From: Desulfoprunum benzoelyticum
GTDB taxonomy: Bacteria; Desulfobacterota; Desulfobulbia; Desulfobulbales; Desulfocapsaceae
Assembly: GCF_014201505.1 (NCBI RefSeq)
Contig: NZ_JACHEO010000025.1
Location: forward strand, 1-47,166
Direction: 5' to 3'
Length of the DNA stretch: 47,166 nt
This document shows positions 19,868-27,087 of the stretch, piece after piece; within the stretch, counting starts at the first letter, position 1; each line of letters begins with the position of its first letter. The notes beneath the pieces were generated by a model. It had not been told where the DNA came from. It made no database searches and saw only the letters and a program-made list of their open reading frames with translations. A program made the position numbers and the translations under genes.

Positions 19868-21115
19868 ATGGCTAAAGAAGAGGTTGAAATCAGGCGTCTC
19901 AAGACCGCTCAAGATATCGTCCGGTTCATGTCGGATTACTACCATGAGTTGGATGATGCCACCAAATCAGGTAAGCGAAAGATTGCATGGTGCACCAGTG
20001 TCGGCCCTGCGGAAATTCTGCGAGGGATGGGATTTCTCATCTATTTTCCGGAAACTCATTCGGCCATGCTGGGAAGTACGAGAATGGCCACCGAGCTGAT
20101 TCCCAAAGCGAATGCCATCGGGTATTCGCCGGAAATCTGTTCCTATTTGACTGCCGATATAGGAGCGTATCTCCAGGGCGTTACCCCCCTGTCCAAAGCT
20201 TTCCCCGGGATCGAACGCATTCCGGGGTGTGATGTCCTTGTATTCAATACAAACCAGTGCCGGGATGTTCAGGACTGGTTTGCATGGTACTCGCGAAGAT
20301 TCGGTGTGCCTTCCGTAGGGATTGAGACACATCGAAATATCGGCAAGGTCACCCCGATGCACGTCTCGTCCATTGCCGAACAGATGGAGAGTATCGTCGA
20401 GCCACTCGAAAGGATAGCCGGCAGGAAGCTTGACATGGAAGAGTTGAAGAATGCAGTCGCTCTATCCCGTCAATGTTCCGATCTCTGGGAACAGTGCCTG
20501 GCAACGGCAGCGGCGGTTCCCTCACCCCTGACGTTCTTTGATGGAACCACGTTGATGGGGCCTGCAGTTGTCGGCAGGGGAACACAGAAGGCCGTCGATG
20601 TATACAAGCTGCTGCTGGAAGAGCTGAATGAACGTGTCACCCAGAAGGTAGGGGTCATCAATAATGAAAGGTATCGCATCTATTGGGACGGAATGCCGGT
20701 CTGGGGCCGTTTGGGCATGCATTCCAAGCTGTTTGCCGGCTTAAATGCGAGTGTGATAGCATCCACCTACTGCAGCAGCTGGATTTTCAGTGCATTGGAT
20801 CCGGCAGCACCTTTTGAAAGTATGGCAAGAGCGTATTCAGAGCTGTTTATAGTTCGTTCCGATGAATATAAAGAAAATTACATCAAGGAAAAGCTTCGAT
20901 TCTTCCAATGCGATGGAATCGTTTACCATGACGCCAAAACTTGTCCGAACAACTCAAACTGTCGCTATGGTTTACCGCTACGACTTCAGGCGCATACAAA
21001 TATTCCATCGTTGATTATCAACGGAGATCTCAATGATCTTAGATTCCTTTCGGATGAGCAGACAAAGACAAATATAGAGGCTTTTATCGAGCAGTTGGAA
21101 GAATCAAAAAACTGA
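19868..21115 (+). CDS. 2-hydroxyacyl-CoA dehydratase / benzoyl-CoA reductase (HgdB/BcrC)-family subunit, unpaired
   Basis: 415 residues. The N-terminal half has KIAWCTSVGPAEILRGMGF (Cys42), EICSYLTADIGAYLQG (Cys91), Cys121 and NTNQCRDVQDW (Cys131). The C-terminal half has TYCSSWIF (Cys302), Cys348 (FFQCDG) and KTCPNNSNC (Cys359, Cys365). Iron-sulfur ligation by some of these is expected. Known dehydratases and class I reductases use two different subunits of this family, but only one gene is present here. It may form a homodimer like the double-cubane cluster proteins, or its partner is elsewhere. ATG 19868 follows AAAGGG. The neighbouring activator supplies ATP-driven electrons. Role in dehydrating a 2-hydroxyacyl-CoA is inferred from context. 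Confidence 0.88.
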   Translation: MAKEEVEIRRLKTAQDIVRFMSDYYHELDDATKSGKRKIAWCTSVGPAEILRGMGFLIYFPETHSAMLGSTRMATELIPKANAIGYSPEICSYLTADIGAYLQGVTPLSKAFPGIERIPGCDVLVFNTNQCRDVQDWFAWYSRRFGVPSVGIETHRNIGKVTPMHVSSIAEQMESIVEPLERIAGRKLDMEELKNAVALSRQCSDLWEQCLATAAAVPSPLTFFDGTTLMGPAVVGRGTQKAVDVYKLLLEELNERVTQKVGVINNERYRIYWDGMPVWGRLGMHSKLFAGLNASVIASTYCSSWIFSALDPAAPFESMARAYSELFIVRSDEYKENYIKEKLRFFQCDGIVYHDAKTCPNNSNCRYGLPLRLQAHTNIPSLIINGDLNDLRFLSDEQTKTNIEAFIEQLEESKN

Positions 21116-21363
21116 CCTCTATTTTTCCTGTTCTATCGTTTTTTAAGTAATCAACCAGGGGCAATGGTACCAGTTGTTTCTGGCTCCCAAACTCCAGCTC
21201 GAGAACCAGAGTAAACGATTTCGTTATTTCAGAAAATTTTGGATAAACCTTACAATTGCTTCGCCGGTCTTGCAGGTACAGCAAGCGTAAGGATGATATT
21301 CAGATGATTTCCGAGAAAGCCAACAGAAAGACATTTTTTTATTTTTGATATTGGAGGTCGGAT

Positions 21364-22920
21364 ATGACGCACTGGATGAATCTGGGGCAGAACTTTAAAG
21401 TTAATGCGAAAAAGTTTGCGGACAAAGTCGCACTGAAGGAGAAAAGCAGAAGTTTTACCTACGCTCAAACAAATGAGCGTGTGAATCGACTGGCCAACAG
21501 CCTCCTGTCGCTGGGTTTGAAGAAGGGTGACAAGATTGGAGTTTTGCTGGAAAATTGTGTTGAAATGGTCGAATTGTTCCTTGCTACCGCCAAAACCGGT
21601 GTCATTATCGTCCCGATCAATTTCCGGCTGGTTGGACGGGAAGTCGAATATATCCTCAATAACTCAGACGCAAAGGCAGTATTTGTTCATGATCAGTTTG
21701 CTGACACAGTAAACGGGATCAGGGACGGACTGACTAACCTGCCGACGGAGCATTACTTCGTGGTGGGGAAGGAGAGTGTTGGATTCCTGGCCTATGATTT
21801 ATTTCTCACCGGTGGGAGCGTTGAAGAACCGGATTGCGAAGTATTGCCGGAAGATATCTGGATCCTGATTTACACATCAGGCACAACCGGCAAGCCCAAA
21901 GGCGTGCTCCGTTCGCATGAATCTCACATAGCCTATTATTTGCTCAATGGATTGGAATTCGGTTTCACCAAGGATGATATCTGCATGAATATCATGCCGC
22001 TCTGTCATATCAACTCGGTGTATTATTCATTCAATTTCATCTATCTCGGGGCGACTGTCTATATTCACCCGGCGATGTCTTTCAATGCTGAAGAAGTTCT
22101 CGATATTATAGGTAAAGAAAAAATAACCTTCATTTCACTGATTCCAACTCACTACAGTCTTATTCTGCGCGCAGGAGCAGAAGGACGAAAATGGGAGTTG
22201 AGTTCCATACGCAAAATTCTTTGTTCTTCAGCACCGGTGCGACAGAAGATGAAGATGGAAATAATGGATTTCTTTCCAAATGTACAGCTGTACGAGGCCT
22301 ATGGATCGACAGAGGGCGGGGTTGTCACCATACTCAAGCCTGAGGACCAGTTGAAGAAACTTGGATCGATCGGATGCGAAACCTTGGGCACGGATTTGAT
22401 CAGGCTTCTGGATGGGAATGGCAAGGAAGTGACGATTGGAGAGGTGGGGGAGATTTACTCCTGCGGACCGATGCTTTTCAGCGGATACTACAAACTTCCT
22501 GAAAAAACCGCCCAGTCCTTCCGAGGTCAATATTTCTCCGCCGGAGATATGGGTCGGATGGATGCGGACGGGTATTACTCCATTGTAGACCGGAAGGACA
22601 ATATGATCATCACAGGCGGTGAGCATGTCTATCCCAGTGAAGTCGAGGAAATGGTTGGGAACCACCCCGCCGTGGATGATTGCGCCTGCATCGGCCTGCC
22701 TGACGAAAAATGGGGGGAAAAGGTGGCGGTTATTGTCGTTCCGAAGCCTGGACCATCCGGCGCCGAGATCAATGAACAGGACATAAAGGAGTACTGCAAA
22801 AAAAATCTGTCCACCTACAAGTGTCCAAAAGTAGTTCAATTCATTACGCCGGAAGCAATGCCTCGTACTGCAACTGGAAAAATCTTGCACAGGAAGTTGC
22901 GGGAAAAACTTTTATCTTAA
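21364..22920 (+). CDS. AMP-forming acyl-CoA ligase (CaiC-like)
   Basis: 518 residues with all ANL motifs: YTSGTTGKPKGVLRSH, YEAYGSTEGG, SAGDMG, hinge DRKDNMIITGGEHVYPSEVE, and PRTATGKILHRKLRE with the adenylation Lys. ATG 21364 follows GGAGG at 6 nt. Placement directly behind the activator/dehydratase pair suggests it makes the CoA ester that the cluster works on, for example of a 2-hydroxy or aryl-acrylic acid. It is not of the phenylacetate-CoA ligase type. The 248-nt gap before it has no recognised terminator. A second ligase of related but distinct sequence follows, so two acids may be activated. Confidence 0.93.
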   Translation: MTHWMNLGQNFKVNAKKFADKVALKEKSRSFTYAQTNERVNRLANSLLSLGLKKGDKIGVLLENCVEMVELFLATAKTGVIIVPINFRLVGREVEYILNNSDAKAVFVHDQFADTVNGIRDGLTNLPTEHYFVVGKESVGFLAYDLFLTGGSVEEPDCEVLPEDIWILIYTSGTTGKPKGVLRSHESHIAYYLLNGLEFGFTKDDICMNIMPLCHINSVYYSFNFIYLGATVYIHPAMSFNAEEVLDIIGKEKITFISLIPTHYSLILRAGAEGRKWELSSIRKILCSSAPVRQKMKMEIMDFFPNVQLYEAYGSTEGGVVTILKPEDQLKKLGSIGCETLGTDLIRLLDGNGKEVTIGEVGEIYSCGPMLFSGYYKLPEKTAQSFRGQYFSAGDMGRMDADGYYSIVDRKDNMIITGGEHVYPSEVEEMVGNHPAVDDCACIGLPDEKWGEKVAVIVVPKPGPSGAEINEQDIKEYCKKNLSTYKCPKVVQFITPEAMPRTATGKILHRKLREKLLS

Positions 22921-23108
22921 CTCGATGTAGCCGATTGATCATTGGTTGGTGATACCTGAGAATCGGATCAGATAAGGGTTTTTCAAAATTCTAAAAAATC
23001 CATTCCAGAGAAAGGGGGTACAAACCGGATAAAAATAATATGTTTGAGCTGTATCAATATATACATTCAACGAAATTGTTTTAAACATCTACTTGGAGGT
23101 TATTAGCA

Positions 23109-24689
23109 GTGAACTACTCTAAATATGCCGCCATACATGCCCGTCACCTTTCCAACAAAATCTGCCTGATCGAGCGAACACCATCGATCGGAAAGCGAAG
23201 AACGCTTACCTGGAAACAATTTAACGACGCCATTGACCGCACTGCTAATTATCTGGCCAAGGAATGTGGCGTTAAAGACGGCGAATATGTCATGCATCTT
23301 CAGAACAATTCCCTGGAGTGGCTGATCACCTATTATGCCGTCATTCGTCTGGGCGCCATCATCGTTCCGCTCAATTTCAGGTTTGAAAGCAGTGATGTTC
23401 TGTATGCTGCCAACGTCTGCAATCCCCGTGTTTTTTTTCTGGGTTCCGAATTTTTGAAGGTGGTGCAACCAATCCAGAACAAACTCGAAACCGTCCGGCA
23501 TTATATCTGTATCGGCGATACGGTTCCGGACGACATGATCGATTATGCCAAAGTCGATGCATACGATGACGTGTCGGATGTCATGAATGACGTGGAAGAC
23601 AATCATGACCTTGCCATGATGTTCACCTCCGGTACGACTGGAACACCCAAGCCGGTCATGCAGACGCATTTCTCCTTGAAAAACACGGCTGCCGGAAACG
23701 GCATGACCTATTTTGTCGAAAAAAACGACAACTATCTATTTTTTCTACCCCTTTTCCATAGTGGGACCATGTTTTTATGGGCGCCATTTTACACCACGGG
23801 CGCCACCGGCACTATCCTTCGTGAATTCAATGATCCCAAGTACATTCTCGAGGCTATTGCCGAAGAAAAATGCACCGACGTCCTTTTCGTCGTGCCGGTT
23901 GGTATCATGATCTTGAATGCCATTGAGAATGGGACGATCAACATCGCCGATTACGATTTGTCGGCCTGGCGGTACATGGAGATTGGCGCCCAGCCGGTGC
24001 CTTTCGACATCATGAAGAATCTGGTCGAAAACTTGCCCTGCGGCATTTCCAACATCTACGGGATTACAGAAGGCGGCGGCGGCGGCCTGTTCAATCTCTA
24101 TCCTGAAGATGTTTTGAGAAAACCAGGTTCAATTGGAAAGCCGACCTATGGTGTGGAGGCAAAAATCATTGATTTTGAAGGCAATGAAGTGCCTGCCCAC
24201 TCGATCGGCGAACTGGTTTTTGCAACTGAGCGCATGATGAAAGGGTATCACGGCAACCCGAAAATGACCGCTGCTACAATTCAAGACGGATGGCTTCGTA
24301 CCGGCGATCTGGTGCAAACCGACGAAGAGGGGTTTTTCTACATTGTCGACCGCATGAAGGATATGATCACCAGTGGCGGCGAAAACATTTATCCGGTGGA
24401 AATCGAAGATGCACTGATGGATCATCCCGATATAGAAGACGTAGCCTGCATTGGATATCCTGATGATCGACTGGTTGAAATCGTGCTGGCGGTGGTGCAA
24501 CTCAAAAAAGGCAGATCCATGACTGAGGCGGAACTGATTGAGTATGCCGCATCGAAAATGGCGAAATACAAAATTCCGCGTAAGGTAATTTTCGATGATA
24601 TTCCGCGAAGCGCGACAGGAAAAGTGAGGAAGCCATTAATCAGAGAGAAGTACACAGGCAGAAAAGAAGCCTTTAAAAAACTCAATTGA
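23109..24689 (+). CDS. AMP-forming acyl-CoA ligase
   Basis: 526 residues starting at GTG 23109, with GGAGG 8 nt upstream. Motifs: FTSGTTGTPKPVMQTH, where the second Lys-Gly of the usual PKG is PKP, then IYGITEGGGGG, WLRTGDLVQ, DRMKDMITSGGENIYPVEIE and PRSATGKVRKPLI with the catalytic Lys. The Pro in the P-loop is unusual but the loop is otherwise intact. It probably thioesterifies a second acid of the same pathway. It ends the IclR-linked gene set, followed by a stem-loop terminator at 24725. Substrate unknown. Confidence 0.92.
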   Translation: MNYSKYAAIHARHLSNKICLIERTPSIGKRRTLTWKQFNDAIDRTANYLAKECGVKDGEYVMHLQNNSLEWLITYYAVIRLGAIIVPLNFRFESSDVLYAANVCNPRVFFLGSEFLKVVQPIQNKLETVRHYICIGDTVPDDMIDYAKVDAYDDVSDVMNDVEDNHDLAMMFTSGTTGTPKPVMQTHFSLKNTAAGNGMTYFVEKNDNYLFFLPLFHSGTMFLWAPFYTTGATGTILREFNDPKYILEAIAEEKCTDVLFVVPVGIMILNAIENGTINIADYDLSAWRYMEIGAQPVPFDIMKNLVENLPCGISNIYGITEGGGGGLFNLYPEDVLRKPGSIGKPTYGVEAKIIDFEGNEVPAHSIGELVFATERMMKGYHGNPKMTAATIQDGWLRTGDLVQTDEEGFFYIVDRMKDMITSGGENIYPVEIEDALMDHPDIEDVACIGYPDDRLVEIVLAVVQLKKGRSMTEAELIEYAASKMAKYKIPRKVIFDDIPRSATGKVRKPLIREKYTGRKEAFKKLN

Positions 24690-24724
24690 TCGGTGTGGGG
24701 CGCCTCCCCTTATTTTTTAGTCAT

Positions 24725-24781
24725 CGGCCTGTTGATGAACGTGTCAATGGTACGCAGGATTCAAAACAGGCCGGGTTTTTT
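24725..24781 (+). terminator. terminator after the CoA ligase cluster
   Basis: CGGCCTGTT (24725-24733) pairs perfectly with AACAGGCCG (24765-24773), with a 31-nt loop, followed by GG and six T residues. A smaller GGGG-CGCCT-CCCC hairpin with a T-rich tail lies just upstream at 24697-24717, so the two may act in tandem. Confidence 0.7.
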
Positions 24782-24887
24782 CATGACTGTACGACAGCGC
24801 ATGGCCACCCTTGAGGCCGATACGCATGAACTGTTTGTTTCGTGAGGGATGACTCATCGATTGAGCGTGGGTCAATAGCGCAATCTG

Positions 24888-24914
24888 CCTGCCGGAAAGC
24901 GACGTACCGGCAGG
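24888..24914. repeat. short inverted repeat in the transporter leader
   Basis: CCTGCCGG (24888-24895) and CCGGCAGG (24907-24914) form an 8-bp GC-rich stem with an 11-nt loop, 42 nt before the transporter start. No T-run follows. It may be an operator or an mRNA structure. Nothing else is supported between 24782 and 24956. Confidence 0.4.
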
Positions 24915-24956
24915 TGCATTGAAAATAGAAATGTAAACCACAGAAAGGATAATTTT

Positions 24957-25556
24957 ATGTCTTCACAGGATCATCTGTTTGCAAATCCTCTTCCCGCCGG
25001 TTTGGGCACGTTGGCAATGGCATGCTTCGGCTTTGGTGCACTATTGACCGGGAAGGTATCCCATGACATAACCCCAATACTGGCTGTATGGCTTGTTGGC
25101 GGTTTCTTCGTTCAGATTGTGGTTGCAGTTATTGAGTTCAGAGACAAAAACCTCCCAGGGGCCAATGTGTTCCTTATGTTTTCCTGCATCTTTATGCTGA
25201 CCGGAGCCTTGAGTTTCAGTGCTAAATATTATCTTCACCAAGCTGGAATGCCGTATGACGCTGCCATCGAAGGTTGGTTGTGGCTTGCTATAACATTATG
25301 GTTTTTCATGATGCTTCCGTGCTTCTTGAAAAGCCCGAAAATACTCTTCATAATTGGTGTCCTCATCTGCATCGCTCTTCCATGCATCGTTGCTCTTGAT
25401 TTCGGTATCGTCGCAGGGAGAGCCACCATCGCCAAAATAGGTGGGTATTCATTGTTCATAACAGGAATCCTTGCCATTTATCTTGCAGGAGCGATTTCTA
25501 TCAACACCCATTTCGGCAAGCAGATTCTGCCGACAACCGCTCCAATTGTTCAGTAG
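24957..25556 (+). CDS. GPR1/FUN34/YaaH (AceTr) family carboxylate transporter
   Basis: 199 residues, six hydrophobic segments. The canonical N-terminal motif is present: FANPLPAGLGTLAMACFGFG, then LLTGK. VGGFFVQIVVAVIEFRDKN matches the paralogue at 10927 closely. It would import or export acetate or a similar short acid through a hexameric channel-like protein. ATG 24957 follows AAAGGATAA. The gene is isolated between a terminator and the regulatory box of the beta-oxidation operon, in the same kind of neighbourhood as its paralogue. Acetate produced by beta-oxidation, or a short-chain substrate, are both reasonable ligands. Confidence 0.9.
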   Translation: MSSQDHLFANPLPAGLGTLAMACFGFGALLTGKVSHDITPILAVWLVGGFFVQIVVAVIEFRDKNLPGANVFLMFSCIFMLTGALSFSAKYYLHQAGMPYDAAIEGWLWLAITLWFFMMLPCFLKSPKILFIIGVLICIALPCIVALDFGIVAGRATIAKIGGYSLFITGILAIYLAGAISINTHFGKQILPTTAPIVQ

Positions 25557-25657
25557 ATTTTCTGTTAAAAAAGTGTGACCTCTTTTGAATCGAAATGGAG
25601 GGCGGGATGAGTCTTTTATTGGAAACTACGGTTCATTCCGTCCCACATTTCACCCTA

Positions 25658-25747
25658 TAGGATGTTTTCCTATCATCTCATAGGAGATTTTCCTAATTAA
25701 TTTTAGGTTTTTTAATAAGTTGAAAATAATAGCAGCTCCGATTTACA
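25658..25747 (+). promoter_or_regulatory. composite promoter box with two TAGGA-N5-TCCTA dyads, TTAGG and CTCCGATTTACA
   Basis: TAGGA TGTTT TCCTA (25658-25672) and TAGGA GATTT TCCTA (25681-25695) are perfect-arm dyads 23 nt apart. TTAGG (25703-25707) and CTCCGATTTACA (25736-25747) follow at the same distances from the second dyad as in the box at 9085-9150, and the AT-rich sequence between is also alike. It lies about 115 nt upstream of the gene at 25864. The 307-nt gap 25557-25863 contains nothing else I can support. Confidence 0.75.
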
Positions 25748-25863
25748 TTACAGGTCCCCATCTGTATGAAGAGACGGGAGGTATCGCATGATGCCTTTTT
25801 TATCGTATCGCTCACAACTCCATCGAACAATCAAGGATAATCAACAGTATAAAGGATGATGAC

Positions 25864-26988
25864 ATGGGTAAGGAAATAAAAACAATAGGAATCATCGGCT
25901 TTAATGTAATGGGCGCGGCTATTGGACTCAATGCAGCATCATCCGGTTTTCGGGTTATTTACAAAGAGCTCAATGATACCCTCGTCCAAGCCATGTATGA
26001 CCGATGGGTGCGTGACGCCCTTGCCAAGCGAGTGGCAAAAGGGAAGATGACCCAGGAAGAAATGGATAAGGTTGCCGGCAGGATTACAGGGACGTCCCGG
26101 TATTCCGATCTGGCGCCCTGTGATCTGGTTATTGAGGCGGCGGTTGAAAAGATGGATTTAAAAATCCAGATATTCAAGGACTTGGATTTATCCTGCCGTC
26201 CCGACACCATTTTAGTCAGCAACACTTCCACGTTTCTTATTGAGAAACTGATGGCCTCAGTCTCAAATCCTGAGCGGACTGCTGGATTACATTATTTTTT
26301 CCCAGCTAATATAAACAGGTTGGTCGAGGTAATCCGCCATACAAAGACCAGTGACGAGACCTTCGATGCCCTGATGACTTTTGCCGATAAAAACGGAAAA
26401 ATAGCAATTTCTGTCAATGATTTTCCGGGATTTGCAATCAATCCGGTATTTATTTCCAGCTATATGGTCCTCAATTCGATGTTTGGCGATACCTGCAATG
26501 CGGCAACCCTGGATCATGTCTCAAAACTGGCATTGGGTGTTCGTTACGGCATCATGTGGGTACTGAACGGGTCTGGGTTAGGAACAGCCTATCACGCTGC
26601 TGTATCCATGCATGAATACCTTGCGGATACCGATGTCGGCTTTCCGGCGGTTCCGGTGCAACTGAAAACTCAATTTGAAAGCGGAAAACCCTGGGACATC
26701 GAAGCTGAGGTGTCGAATGATGAGGCACTGCTGAAAGCAGCGAAGGAACGTCTGTTGGGATCAATCTTTGCGATCTCTTCTCATCTTATAGAAAAGAACG
26801 TCGTTTCCATCAAAGACCTTGAACTGGGAATAAAAACGGCCTTGGCTTGGCCCAAAGGACCTTTTACCTTAATGAACGAAATGGGGATGGCTGAGGCCGC
26901 CAGATTGGTACACCTGACTGTCGATAACGGCACGTTCAAAATGCCCAAGACCTTTGCCGCGGGAATCCCATCTGTATGGGAAGTATGA
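25864..26988 (+). CDS. 3-hydroxyacyl-CoA dehydrogenase family protein
   Basis: 374 residues. The N-terminal NAD-binding domain starts IGIIGFNVMGAAIGLNAASS, where the usual GAGTMG reads GFNVMG. The family order is preserved: VIEAAVEKMDLKIQIFKDLD, SNTSTFLIE, LHYFFPANINRLVEVI with the catalytic His, and NDFPGFAINPVF. C-terminal dimerisation repeats follow. It would oxidise a 3-hydroxyacyl-CoA to the 3-oxoacyl-CoA with NAD. The loss of a glycine in the dinucleotide loop and the FP in place of NP next to His are unusual and may mean altered substrate or cofactor use. It leads the operon of the fusion enzyme, thiolase and acyl-CoA dehydrogenase. ATG 25864 follows AAAGGATG. Confidence 0.9.
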   Translation: MGKEIKTIGIIGFNVMGAAIGLNAASSGFRVIYKELNDTLVQAMYDRWVRDALAKRVAKGKMTQEEMDKVAGRITGTSRYSDLAPCDLVIEAAVEKMDLKIQIFKDLDLSCRPDTILVSNTSTFLIEKLMASVSNPERTAGLHYFFPANINRLVEVIRHTKTSDETFDALMTFADKNGKIAISVNDFPGFAINPVFISSYMVLNSMFGDTCNAATLDHVSKLALGVRYGIMWVLNGSGLGTAYHAAVSMHEYLADTDVGFPAVPVQLKTQFESGKPWDIEAEVSNDEALLKAAKERLLGSIFAISSHLIEKNVVSIKDLELGIKTALAWPKGPFTLMNEMGMAEAARLVHLTVDNGTFKMPKTFAAGIPSVWEV

Positions 26989-27087
26989 CATGAAAATACT
27001 CCTGCGTTTATAGCATCGGTGGTTTTGACTGTTGCTCAGGGAAAACGATCCACAAAAGCAACATCATAAAGATATTAAGGTTACGAT

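Noticed and set aside
24744..24941. A 65-codon open frame on the minus strand between a terminator and the transporter
   Set aside because: No ribosome site or motif, and it overlaps the leader of the transporter gene.
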